From contig VFFB01000014.1 of assembly GCA_018882585.1 (NCBI GenBank), forward strand, positions 1 to 34,877: DNA of 34,877 bases, given 5' to 3'. The notes beneath the pieces are model-generated. The model worked only from the letters and a program-made list of their open reading frames with translations, made no database searches and was not told the DNA's origin. The position numbers and the translations under genes were made by a program. How positions within the stretch are numbered: the first letter of the stretch is position 1; each line of letters opens with the position of its first letter. Positions 18,371 through 27,616 of this stretch are shown here, one piece after another. Origin of the DNA: Candidatus Kapaibacterium sp. Lineage in GTDB: Bacteria; Bacteroidota; Ignavibacteria; Kapaibacteriales; Kapaibacteriaceae.

Positions 18371-19728
18371 ACATCCATGATTCCGTCCTCAGCCTGATCG
18401 GCAATACACCCCTCGTCCGCCTCAACGGCCTTGCCGCAGGTATCGACGCCACCATTCTGCTCAAGCTTGAGAGCTTGAACCCCGGTGGTTCCGTCAAGGA
18501 CCGCATCGGCATTGCCATGCTCGAAGCCGCCGAGCGTGACGGACGCATCAAGCCCGGCGACATGATCATCGAGCCGACCAGCGGCAACACCGGAATCGGT
18601 CTTGCCCTGGCAGCCAGGCTGAAGGGCTATAACTGTCTGTTCGTCATGACCGACAAAGCGTCGCAGGAACGCGTGCGCTACCTGAAGGCCCTGGGCGCCG
18701 ACGTGCTCATCGTGTCGAGTGCGGCAAAGCAGAGCTCGCCGGAGTATTACTGGAACACGGCAAAGCGTCTTGCCGATGAGCTCCCCAATGCGGTGATGCT
18801 CAACCAGTATGACAATCCGGCGAATCCCGCCATTCACGAGCTAACGACCGGACCCGAGATCTGGCGTGATACGGATGGACGTGTCACCCACTTCGTGGCA
18901 GGCATGGGAACGGGCGGCACCATTACCGGCACCGGCCGCTACCTGAAGCGTATGAATCCGGCCATCAAGGTCATCGGTGCCGACCCCGTAGGGTCGGCCA
19001 TCAAGACATTCAAAGAGACGGGACGTCTTGTCGAAGCCCTGCCCTACCTTGTCGAAGGCGTCGGCCAAGAGCGCATCCCGCTGAATCTCGACGTGCATCT
19101 GCTTGACGAGATCATCAACGTGAGCGACAAGGATGCGTTCATGACGGCAAGAGCTCTCGTGCGCGACGAAGGCATCTTCTGCGGTGGTTCATCGGGCATG
19201 AATGTAGCAGCTGCGTTGCAGCTGGCTCGCACGCTTCCAGCCGAGTCCATCGTCGTTGCCATCATCTGCGATACCGGTGAGCGCTACCTTACGAAGCACC
19301 ACAATGATGAGTGGCTGAAGGAGAAAGACCTGCTGTCGAACGATCGCCTGATGGTTCGCGATGTACTGGCGGCAAAGCGTACACGCGGTACCCTGCCATC
19401 CGTGGTCAGCGTCAGCTCGACAGCGTCGATCCACGAAGCACTTGCCCTGATGGGCTCCTACGAAGTATCCGACATGCCGGTTATCGACGACGATCATGTC
19501 GTTGGTACCGTCCGCGAATCGCGTCTGATGGGAGCGGTGATCAACGATCGCACCATCATCGAGCAGAGCATTGCCCCCCTGATGGACAAACCTTCACCGG
19601 CGATCGATGCTCACAACGATGTGCAGTCGGCCATCATGGCCCTGAAGGATGCACCGATGCTCGTTGTGATGGAGTTTGGACGCGTGGCAGGCGTGCTGAC
19701 CAGGCACGACGTGATCGGCTACCTTTGA
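18367..19728 (+). CDS. Cystathionine beta-synthase (PLP domain plus C-terminal CBS pair)
   Basis: IGNTPLVRLNG, NPGGSVKDRIGIAML, EPTSGNTGIGLA, AGMGTGGTITGTGRYLK, EGVGQERIP; C-terminal MVRDVLAAKR...SDMPVIDDDHVVGTV CBS repeats. Distinguishing from a cysteine synthase with CBS domains needs a phylogeny. Confidence 0.88.
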   Translation: MNIHDSVLSLIGNTPLVRLNGLAAGIDATILLKLESLNPGGSVKDRIGIAMLEAAERDGRIKPGDMIIEPTSGNTGIGLALAARLKGYNCLFVMTDKASQERVRYLKALGADVLIVSSAAKQSSPEYYWNTAKRLADELPNAVMLNQYDNPANPAIHELTTGPEIWRDTDGRVTHFVAGMGTGGTITGTGRYLKRMNPAIKVIGADPVGSAIKTFKETGRLVEALPYLVEGVGQERIPLNLDVHLLDEIINVSDKDAFMTARALVRDEGIFCGGSSGMNVAAALQLARTLPAESIVVAIICDTGERYLTKHHNDEWLKEKDLLSNDRLMVRDVLAAKRTRGTLPSVVSVSSTASIHEALALMGSYEVSDMPVIDDDHVVGTVRESRLMGAVINDRTIIEQSIAPLMDKPSPAIDAHNDVQSAIMALKDAPMLVVMEFGRVAGVLTRHDVIGYL

Positions 19729-19741
19729 TCGACCTGGGCGC

Positions 19742-20260
19742 CTACTTGGTTGACCGCGGTCGCTTGACCGTCGAAAGAACCTCCAAGGCCGAAGCAATTC
19801 GCGTTGGAGAGGTATCGTCGAGCCACATTGCTCTGCACACGTAGGCTGTGTCCCCTTCGATCGCAACAATGACACGCGTGTTCATCATGGCATCACCGTA
19901 GGCGGACCGAAAATCAGAGACCGATGCCGGCAGCCCGTCCCACGTGGTGTCTCTCGGACTCCATCCGGTCATGGCATCCGACATCTGCCATTGGAGCGAA
20001 TACATGGCCTTCATATATGGCTGCAGTCGCTTCCGCTCGCCGGAAACAGCTTCGACAAGTACGGAGACGGTCGGAGGGTATGCATCACCTTCGGACGGTG
20101 CAGAGGCAGACACGACGTAGGGTTCTGTACGAGCCTCCCACGTTGCCGGGGCCGACAACACAACCTGTCGCGTGCCGTTCATGTGCGTCAACGTATCCAC
20201 AGCCCAGAGCAGGGCGGGAACAAGGGCAACCGTCATTGCGATGAGCAGTCGGCGCTTCAT
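19742..20260 (-). CDS. Hypothetical secreted or membrane-anchored protein
   Basis: ATG at 20260 (MKRRLLIAMTVALVPALLWAV signal/anchor) overlaps the stop of the upstream gene; continuous ORF. Confidence 0.6.
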   Translation of the reverse strand: MKRRLLIAMTVALVPALLWAVDTLTHMNGTRQVVLSAPATWEARTEPYVVSASAPSEGDAYPPTVSVLVEAVSGERKRLQPYMKAMYSLQWQMSDAMTGWSPRDTTWDGLPASVSDFRSAYGDAMMNTRVIVAIEGDTAYVCRAMWLDDTSPTRIASALEVLSTVKRPRSTK

Positions 20261-21078
20261 GCTTCGGACTTCCACCACGTGAGATCCACAGCATCCTCAC
20301 CACCGTCGACGCCAAGCTGCTCGCCGTTGATCCACTGTGCTTCGTCGCGGATCAGCAGCGTAAGCACCGACGCAACATCCTCGGGCTTCGTAAGCCGGTG
20401 CGACGGATTGCGCATCATGGCATAGCCCATGATGACATCGTTACCGGGGATCTTCGACAGAGCGGGTGTCTCGGTAACACCGGCGCGGATGGTATTGGCC
20501 GTGATGCCAAGAGGTCCGAGCTCGAGGGCCAGCTGGCGACAGTACGACTCGAGCGCAGCCTTCGCAGCCGATACGGCGCCATACATGGGCAGCACACGGG
20601 CAGAACCGGCACTGGTCAGACCAACGATTCGACCGCCGTGCGTCATCAGTCCGTTGCGCAGCACATCCTGTGTCCAGTACACAATACTATTCGCCATGAC
20701 ATCCAGCGTCATCTCGAGGCTCTTCTGCGAGATCGTCTGCGACATGTCCGTAGCAACGAGCTCCTTGAGTGTGCCGAACGCCAACGAATGCAGCATCATT
20801 CGAATGGTAGCACCCGGATGCGCGGTAAACTCGGCGGCGACGGCAGCAAGCACGTCGGCGCGACGCTCCGCATCGGCAGCATTCACGTTGAAGAACATGT
20901 GCCTGACGCCCAACGCATCAAGCTCGGCTTTGAGCTCATCGACCTGCTTGATGCCTGCCGCACGGTCAAGGTGCACGCCGATGATATGATATCCCTGCGA
21001 TGCAAGGGCCGTGGCAGCTGCGCGACCAAAACCGCTGGAAGCGCCAAGGATCAAGACATACTGATTTGCCGGTGCCAT
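20257..21078 (-). CDS. SDR family oxidoreductase with FabI/FabL-type enoyl-ACP reductase features
   Basis: LILGASSGFGRAAATALA cofactor motif; HSLAFG; Y-x6-K (YGAVSAAK) rather than classical Y-x3-K; start ATG at 21078. Confidence 0.82.
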   Translation of the reverse strand: MAPANQYVLILGASSGFGRAAATALASQGYHIIGVHLDRAAGIKQVDELKAELDALGVRHMFFNVNAADAERRADVLAAVAAEFTAHPGATIRMMLHSLAFGTLKELVATDMSQTISQKSLEMTLDVMANSIVYWTQDVLRNGLMTHGGRIVGLTSAGSARVLPMYGAVSAAKAALESYCRQLALELGPLGITANTIRAGVTETPALSKIPGNDVIMGYAMMRNPSHRLTKPEDVASVLTLLIRDEAQWINGEQLGVDGGEDAVDLTWWKSEA

Positions 21079-21118
21079 GAATTCGTTCGTTCGTGAGCAA
21101 TGCGTGGCTGCAAAAATA

Positions 21119-21799
21119 TCATTCCTTTGCCACGCCGAACGGCAATGGCGTCGTCCGCAGAAAGATGTACGGCCCGGCAGTCGAGCCCCACACCTGTTCA
21201 TTGGCCGGGTTATAGCCCCGGTCCCACGACACGATACGGTCGTAGGAGATGGTCACCTCCGACGTTGCATAGCTTGCACCGCGCAGGTCGCTTGCACAGG
21301 CCATTCCCATGGTTCTGCCGATGTACGAGGCGAAGTCGGCCTGCAGGAAGACCTCGCAGCCGCGCCGCTTGACCAGCTCACTCGGCGACTTGTCGTCGAT
21401 CAACGTCGTGTCTTTCCATGCCCCTATCACATCCTCGGGCTTCTTGAAGGTGTAAACGGCACTTTCGATCATGCCCTGTTCCACTCTTCGCACGTTGTAC
21501 ACGCGCTGACGATATGGACGATCCTGCGCCGCGGCCATGGCCTGCTCGACATAGAACCAGGCTCCGTCAGTACGGTCGTACCAGATACGCTTCATATGCA
21601 GCACAACGTGCTGAAAGGACGTATCGGCCTTGCTTTGCGCTTCGCTCGAGAACGACCCGTCCATCCACGGCAGCAGGCGCTCGAAGTCGACGTCACGTTT
21701 GGCCGGCTGCGTCTGTGCATGCACCGGAAGTCCGATACCCACAGTCATCATCATGACAAGGATCCCGTAACGCCACCATCGGCACTGTTGCTTGTTCAT
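21119..21799 (-). CDS. Secreted CpcT/CpeT-family (chromophore lyase-like) protein
   Basis: Signal peptide ending VHAQ; WFYVEQAM...PYRQRVYNV...GCEVFLQADFASYIGRTMGMACASDLRGASYATSEVTISYDRIVSWDRGYN...VWGSTAGPYIFLR fits the CpeT family pattern. Confidence 0.82.
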   Translation of the reverse strand: MNKQQCRWWRYGILVMMMTVGIGLPVHAQTQPAKRDVDFERLLPWMDGSFSSEAQSKADTSFQHVVLHMKRIWYDRTDGAWFYVEQAMAAAQDRPYRQRVYNVRRVEQGMIESAVYTFKKPEDVIGAWKDTTLIDDKSPSELVKRRGCEVFLQADFASYIGRTMGMACASDLRGASYATSEVTISYDRIVSWDRGYNPANEQVWGSTAGPYIFLRTTPLPFGVAKE

Positions 21800-21817
21800 C
21801 GTACTTGGTCAGATTGG

Positions 21818-23617
21818 TTACTGAAATCGCCGCAGCAGCTCATCGTACTGCACGATGATGTACGTCGGACGGCCTTTGGCCGTGACATGCGGAACGGCGC
21901 AGGCAAACAGGTCCCGGACCAATTGCTGCTGCTCGTTGTGCCCAAGACGATCACCCCGGCGTATGGATTGTCGGACAGCCAGTACGGCGGCCATTGCTTC
22001 CCGCCGACGCTCGGCAGGTCCCGGACCAAGGTCGGCAAGGGATCGCAGCATGTCCAGCAACGTCGCCTCCTCAGTTCCGGCGTGCACGTCGGACGGCACG
22101 GCACGCACCGTCACGGTAACAGCTTCGTCCGCTTCGACGTCGAACCCCATAGACCTGATCGCTTCGCCATGCTCGCGCAGCAGCGCCATTTGATCGGCCG
22201 CCACACGGAACGTCACGGCAAACATCAAGGTCTGCTCCACAGGTCCGTCCGCATGACGCGCCAGCAGTCGCTCAAACAGCACCCGCTCGTGTGCAGCCTG
22301 CTGGTCGATCACAACGATGCCTTCGTCACTGGCTGTCACGATGTAGGCTACGCCAGCCTGCAGCACCTCACGTTGCACGGGATCGACGGATCGCCCAGCA
22401 CCCGCCATCAGGTCCTCGAAGGCATTCCGCACCGCGCCCGTAAAAGTCTGTGATTGCGATGGTGCTTGTCCCTGCCATGATCCGCCACCGAATGAACGTC
22501 CGCCAACAGGAGTTATCTCGCCCGTCAACCTGTTGACGATCATGCCTCCGTCACCGGATGTCATGTTCAGTGACTGTAAGGGGCGTTGTGCCAGCCCTAG
22601 GTCGGCCGTGAACGTCGGCACGACGTTCGCCTTCTGCAATGCCGATGCGGCGGCCTGCTGCATCAGTAGGTAGACCGTGCGCTCGTCGTCGAACTTCACT
22701 TCATGCTTTTGCGGGTGGACGTTGACGTCGACCCGCGAAGGATCGACCGTCAGGTGCAGCACAAACACCGGATGCTGCTGTCGGTCAAGCACGTGTTCGT
22801 AGGCCGTCGTCACCGCATGGGCAAGCGAACGACTCGCAATAGGCCGGCCATTCAGAAACAGGTACTGTCCATTGCGCTGCTGTCGGGCCACGGACGGTCG
22901 ACCAACGTAGCCGTGTACGCTCACGCCGCCCTCTTCGGCATCGACGCTCAGCAGGTCCTGCGTCGCGTCGATGGCAAGTATGTCGCCGATTCGCTCCTGG
23001 AGCGACGACGGCTTGACGTCGAACACCAGCACGTTGCCATCGTACAGGACGACTCGCCGGTCTGGCCGCGCCAGGGCCAGCTTCTGCATCGTCTCGCTGA
23101 CGTGTCGGAATTCCGTCAGGTCACTCTTGAGGAACTTACGTCGGGCCGGCACATTATAAAACAGGTTACGGACCATCACCTGCGTGCCGACGTCGCATGC
23201 CGTTGCCGTTACGCCAATGTGTTGCCCCGGCCTGGACGATAGCGTCCACCCCGTTGCTTCGTTCGTCCGTCGTGTGCGGATCTCGACGTCGGCGACAGCC
23301 GCCACCGAGGCAAGTGCCTCACCTCGGAAGCCAAGGGTACGAATGGCATGCAAATCATCGCTCGACGAGATCTTGCTTGTGGCATGTCGGATGGTGGCCA
23401 GCTCAAGGTCGGCCTTCGACATGCCGATGCCGTCGTCGATCACTTGGATGAGTTGTTTGCCAGCCTGTTTTACGACGACGGTAACCGAGGTGGCACCAGC
23501 ATCTATTGCGTTCTCGACCAGCTCTTTGACAACCGATTCAGGACGCTGCACGACTTCGCCGGCGGCGATCTGATTCGCTAGATGGTCTGGCAGGATATGG
23601 ATCGTTGCGTCGGTCAT
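21818..23617 (-). CDS. mutL: DNA mismatch repair protein MutL
   Basis: IHILPDHLANQIAAGEVVQRPESVVKELVENAIDAGAT, DDGIGM, LGFRGEALASVAAVA, GTQVMVRNLFYNVPARRKFLK, DVNVHPQKHEVKF; start ATG 23617 overlaps crtC-like stop. Confidence 0.96.
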   Translation of the reverse strand: MTDATIHILPDHLANQIAAGEVVQRPESVVKELVENAIDAGATSVTVVVKQAGKQLIQVIDDGIGMSKADLELATIRHATSKISSSDDLHAIRTLGFRGEALASVAAVADVEIRTRRTNEATGWTLSSRPGQHIGVTATACDVGTQVMVRNLFYNVPARRKFLKSDLTEFRHVSETMQKLALARPDRRVVLYDGNVLVFDVKPSSLQERIGDILAIDATQDLLSVDAEEGGVSVHGYVGRPSVARQQRNGQYLFLNGRPIASRSLAHAVTTAYEHVLDRQQHPVFVLHLTVDPSRVDVNVHPQKHEVKFDDERTVYLLMQQAAASALQKANVVPTFTADLGLAQRPLQSLNMTSGDGGMIVNRLTGEITPVGGRSFGGGSWQGQAPSQSQTFTGAVRNAFEDLMAGAGRSVDPVQREVLQAGVAYIVTASDEGIVVIDQQAAHERVLFERLLARHADGPVEQTLMFAVTFRVAADQMALLREHGEAIRSMGFDVEADEAVTVTVRAVPSDVHAGTEEATLLDMLRSLADLGPGPAERRREAMAAVLAVRQSIRRGDRLGHNEQQQLVRDLFACAVPHVTAKGRPTYIIVQYDELLRRFQ

Positions 23618-24627
23618 TGGCGTAGCCACGGTGTTCGAAGGAAGGGTCGGATCCACGATGCGCCATAGCGCTGGACGTGCATATCCTCGCTGATGCCCGG
23701 CATCGGGCCATCGGGTCCGACAAACATCGCAAGGTATCGCCGATAAAACGGTCCATCATCCAGCACGCGCTGCTGTTGAACGTCGAACAGCTCAGTGTTG
23801 GAGCGGATGCTGATCCGGCGGGCAACGTTCAAACCCATGTACGTCGGCCTGTGGCGTGCTGATGTCACGACCGGATGTTCCCAGGCATGGATTCCGTCGG
23901 CATCGACATTCGCAGCATACACGAAGGGCTCCGTAGCATCAGGAGTGGCCAGATAAACCAAGCCACTGTCGGCATGCAACGTCCGGCCCCAGTACCACGA
24001 GCGAAAATCGTCCTGCATCGCACGACGGCCCATGTTGTGATCATGGTAGGCCATGCCCTGCCATTGCACATGGCTTCGGGTCTTGCCATGGTCCATGATC
24101 GTCATCGTTGCCGACAGTCGCGCAAGGGGCGCAGCGAGCACCCAGGCATGTGCGGCGGTGAACTCCGAATCGTCGGACGCTACGCGCCCAACACGGTCGA
24201 AGGTTGCTTCGATGACAACCCGTCGGGGTGACTCCGGATGGGCCGTATCAATGCGTAACGCCCAGCGGCCTTCGTCGGTCTTCTTCAGCGTGCATGGTCC
24301 AACGCGCACATCACATTCCGTGGTCGAGAACGCCGTTTGTGCAGCGTCAACGCCTCGGAAGGCCTGAAACAGGCGTCTGCCATGATAGTACACGCTGACG
24401 GCAAATCCACAGTGGTCCAACGGTGCAGGTGCCCTGCCTGCGGCCATTGCCGCAAGGTAGTCCGGCGACATCGGCATGCCGCGAAACAGAATGGCAACCA
24501 TGCCCCATGCACCGTCGTCGGACAGTGCATCGACGTACCACCACTCGTATGCACCGGGCATGTCAAGGGTGTGACATCTGTCGTGAGCGTCACCGGTGAA
24601 TACCTGCATGGTTGCGTGCGTTGGCAT
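23614..24627 (-). CDS. CrtC-like carotenoid 1,2-hydratase/hydroxyneurosporene synthase family protein
   Basis: GAYEWWYVDALSDDGAWGMVAILF N-terminal and MAYHDHNMGRRAMQDDFRSWYWGRTLHADSGLVYL motifs of the CrtC/AttH family. Substrate not provable from sequence. Confidence 0.8.
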   Translation of the reverse strand: MPTHATMQVFTGDAHDRCHTLDMPGAYEWWYVDALSDDGAWGMVAILFRGMPMSPDYLAAMAAGRAPAPLDHCGFAVSVYYHGRRLFQAFRGVDAAQTAFSTTECDVRVGPCTLKKTDEGRWALRIDTAHPESPRRVVIEATFDRVGRVASDDSEFTAAHAWVLAAPLARLSATMTIMDHGKTRSHVQWQGMAYHDHNMGRRAMQDDFRSWYWGRTLHADSGLVYLATPDATEPFVYAANVDADGIHAWEHPVVTSARHRPTYMGLNVARRISIRSNTELFDVQQQRVLDDGPFYRRYLAMFVGPDGPMPGISEDMHVQRYGASWIRPFLRTPWLRQ

Positions 24628-24672
24628 GACGTCAAAAATACCACGCGCCGATGTCGTAGGTTTACAGGTACC

Positions 24673-25821
24673 ATGATCGACCTGTACGACCCACTGTCAC
24701 TCTACAACGTCATTGTCACGGCTGTACTGGCCGTGCTGGCCGGCATCACCACGTGGAACCTGTTCCGCTTTCAACGTCTGGCCAGGCGACCTCCAACACC
24801 GTCGGCTGATGCGCCTCGCGTATCTGTCATGGTCCCGGCACGGAACGAGGAGCGCTGCGTCGAGGCTTGCGTGACGTCGCTGTGTGAACTCGACTATCCG
24901 AATCTCGAGGTGTTGGTGCTTGACGATGGCTCGACCGATGCAACGCCAGCGATCCTGGCACGACTGGCAGCGCGCTATCCCGAGCGGTTGCGGGTCCTGC
25001 AAGGCACCTCCCTGCCCCCTGACTGGGTAGGAAAGTCATGGGCCTGCCATACACTTTCCCAGCATGCCACGGGCGACGTCTTGATCTTCACCGACGCGGA
25101 CACGGTGCATGGCCCCTTGATGGCGGCAGCCGCCGTCGATCAGCTGCAACGGGCTCGACTGGACATGTTCTCGATGATTCCGTACGAGGAGATGGAGACA
25201 TTCTTCGAGCATGCCGTGATCCCGATGGTTCACCTGCTCTACTTCGCCTATCTGCCCAACAACCTCATTCACGACAGTCCCCGCGTATCGGTATCGGCGG
25301 CCAACGGACAGTTCATGTGCTTCCGAAGAACGGCCTATGATGCCTGCGGAGGCCACACGGCAGTGCATGACTCCATGGTCGAAGACGTCTTCCTGGCCAA
25401 GGCGGCTAAACGTGCCGGCCTGCGCATTGCCTTGGTCGATGGAACGGCCCACGTGTCCTGCAGAATGTACACGTCGGCCCGCGCCGTTGTCCATGGCTTC
25501 TCCAAGAATTTCTTTCCCGCCACGAACTACAATCTGCCGCTAACGTTGTTCTTCATCGTCCACCTGTTGGCCCTGTACACTGCACCCGTTGCCATGTTGG
25601 CAGGGGGCGTTGCATGGCCGCTGCCCGTCGTCCAGCTTGCGCTGGCAGGCTACATGCGCCTGGCCATCGCCTTGCGCTGTCGGATGCCGCTTTGGCATGC
25701 CCTCCTGCAACCTGTCACGGCCGTCTTGGCCGCTGCGATAGGAGCGAACTCCATCCGCTGGGCATATTCATCAACTGGCCCTCGATGGAAGGGCCGCAGC
25801 TACGCTTTTCAACGACGGTGA
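24673..25821 (+). CDS. Membrane GT2 glycosyltransferase (CruC/CrtQ/HpnB-like)
   Basis: VSVMVPARNEERCVEACVTSLCELDYPNLEVLVLDDGSTDATPAIL; PPDWVGKSWACHTLSQHATGDVLIFTDADT; GGHTAVHDSMVEDVFLAKAAKRAG; TM helices at both ends. ATG at 24673 is preferred over the ORF-track start. Confidence 0.87.
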   Translation: MIDLYDPLSLYNVIVTAVLAVLAGITTWNLFRFQRLARRPPTPSADAPRVSVMVPARNEERCVEACVTSLCELDYPNLEVLVLDDGSTDATPAILARLAARYPERLRVLQGTSLPPDWVGKSWACHTLSQHATGDVLIFTDADTVHGPLMAAAAVDQLQRARLDMFSMIPYEEMETFFEHAVIPMVHLLYFAYLPNNLIHDSPRVSVSAANGQFMCFRRTAYDACGGHTAVHDSMVEDVFLAKAAKRAGLRIALVDGTAHVSCRMYTSARAVVHGFSKNFFPATNYNLPLTLFFIVHLLALYTAPVAMLAGGVAWPLPVVQLALAGYMRLAIALRCRMPLWHALLQPVTAVLAAAIGANSIRWAYSSTGPRWKGRSYAFQRR

Positions 25822-25823
25822 CC

Positions 25824-26225
25824 ATGGACAGACCCTCGACGTCGGAGCAGTGGATAGATCTGCTGCTGTTACGCACCACTGCGCCGGACTATGCCACGCA
25901 TCAGCCCTACTACACCACGGGCAGCATCGTCAGCGCGGCCATCGTGCGTGTGGCGCTCATAGGCATCGGTGGTATCGTGGCTCGACAGTACATCGACGGC
26001 GCCACGCTGTGGTATGCCGTGTTGTTTCTGATGTGGGCGCTGGGCGCCTACCCTGCGTATCGGCAGTACCAGGAGTTCAACACGAGGATCGACAAGATGT
26101 CGGAGGACACGCTATGTGGCAAATGCAGGTACTTCGACCCAACGAACCAGTTGTGCACCATTCTGGACGAACATGTGGTAGACGACATGCCGCCCTGCGA
26201 GGGTGAGGCCTGGGAACCGCGCTAG
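25824..26225 (+). CDS. Small membrane protein with C-terminal Cys cluster
   Basis: ATG at 25824; two hydrophobic segments followed by LCGKCRYFDPTNQLCTILDEHVVDDMPPCEG. Confidence 0.7.
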   Translation: MDRPSTSEQWIDLLLLRTTAPDYATHQPYYTTGSIVSAAIVRVALIGIGGIVARQYIDGATLWYAVLFLMWALGAYPAYRQYQEFNTRIDKMSEDTLCGKCRYFDPTNQLCTILDEHVVDDMPPCEGEAWEPR

Positions 26226-26248
26226 CACATGTGACAGCCGTACGGAGT

Positions 26249-27616
26249 CTACTTGCGGGGTTGAATATCAGTTAGGACGTAGGCACCTGCAGGATCGACC
26301 ATGAACGTAAAGACCTGGTTGACCTTGTTCGTGTAGGTCCAGGTTTCGACGGCCCGCCCGTCCGATGACATGGACTTGGTGACGGACGTTGCAGGCCCAT
26401 GCAGGATGTAGATCTTGCCTCGGTCAGACTTTGCTCCGTCCGGCTCCTGGATCGAGCTGTAGGCGTAGAAGGCTGCATCCACCCGACGATAGTATTCGGC
26501 AAGGTGTTCGTTGAAGGTCGTTGCCGGCGTTGGATCATGCTTTCGCCAATAATCCATCAGACGCTCCCGACGTTCGGCATCGTTGCCATCGGTAATGTCG
26601 TCAAACTCCTGGTCTGTCAGCACGTAATTGCACAGTTCGATGGCATAGCCGGCATTTCGCAGCGATAGCGGCATCTTCTCCCAGTAAACTCTGAACGTCA
26701 GTCGGATCGTATCACCCTCGCCCCTTGGAATCACCTCCAGCGTGTAGGATGCAGGTACCATGCTGGTAACGGCGATCGGGATTCGGAGCAGAGCAGCTTC
26801 GGCGGTGCTGTTGCCGTGCACCAGCGACAGCAGTGGCCTATCGTTGCTGCTGCGGGCCGACACTACGGGGATGACGCCGGGTTCCGAACGGGCCTCGCCA
26901 CGCACGTCGCCAACACGCCACCATCGGATCTCGCGATCGCCCCATGGCTGCTGGCGGATCACGTAGTCGTACATGCGCGGACGAACGTCGCCAACCATCA
27001 TCAGGGCTACAACATCAGTTGGCTGGAAGGGCACATTGCCGTTGTTCACAAAGGGACGAAAGCTGTCCGTCTCGCCATTGGTTGCCGGTTCGGCAACAAT
27101 AGGCGGAGCAAGCATGCCTGCGGTCTTTGCCGCCCTGACAACCTTGATGGTGGGCAAGGTGATCTTGCGCTGTGTGCTTTCCTTGGTGGTCACAACTTCG
27201 AGGGTCACCTTGCGTTCGCCCGGCGGAGCCGTGAACGAGATCCATCCGTAGTGGAATGCCTTGCGCGCATTTGTCTCTTCGAACGTGTTGACGTAGGCTG
27301 TACCCGTCCACGGCAGACGCTGGCGGATCACGCCGATACCGTCGCGCACTTCGGCCGACACCTTCATGTCCGCCTTGAAGTTTCCGCCAATGTCATTCGG
27401 ATCGACCACCTTGGTGAATGTCAGCATGTCGTTCGACATCCGGAAGAATACGGTCACCGTGGCCGAGTCTCCGGATGACGTTGGCACAACGATGGCGTCG
27501 GCAAACAGCCGGTCGTCGGTATCCGCATACACGGTCTGCTGCTGTTGCACCCTGCGCTGCTGTGCCGACGCAGTCATGCCGAACATCAGAAGGGTGAGAA
27601 CGAAAAAGTACTTCAC
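26249..27616 (-). CDS. GWxTD-domain-like secreted protein
   Basis: Signal peptide MKYFFVLTLLMFGMTASAQ; C-terminal YVLTDQEFDDITDGNDAERRERLMDYWRKHDPTPATTFNEHLAEYYRRVDAAFYAY...DRGKIYILHGPA matches the family pattern. Confidence 0.82.
   Translation of the reverse strand: MKYFFVLTLLMFGMTASAQQRRVQQQQTVYADTDDRLFADAIVVPTSSGDSATVTVFFRMSNDMLTFTKVVDPNDIGGNFKADMKVSAEVRDGIGVIRQRLPWTGTAYVNTFEETNARKAFHYGWISFTAPPGERKVTLEVVTTKESTQRKITLPTIKVVRAAKTAGMLAPPIVAEPATNGETDSFRPFVNNGNVPFQPTDVVALMMVGDVRPRMYDYVIRQQPWGDREIRWWRVGDVRGEARSEPGVIPVVSARSSNDRPLLSLVHGNSTAEAALLRIPIAVTSMVPASYTLEVIPRGEGDTIRLTFRVYWEKMPLSLRNAGYAIELCNYVLTDQEFDDITDGNDAERRERLMDYWRKHDPTPATTFNEHLAEYYRRVDAAFYAYSSIQEPDGAKSDRGKIYILHGPATSVTKSMSSDGRAVETWTYTNKVNQVFTFMVDPAGAYVLTDIQPRK

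Noticed and set aside
21077-22453. 458-aa plus-strand ORF opposite the CpeT-like and mutL genes
   Set aside because: Covers parts of two well-supported minus-strand genes; composition is of antisense type.
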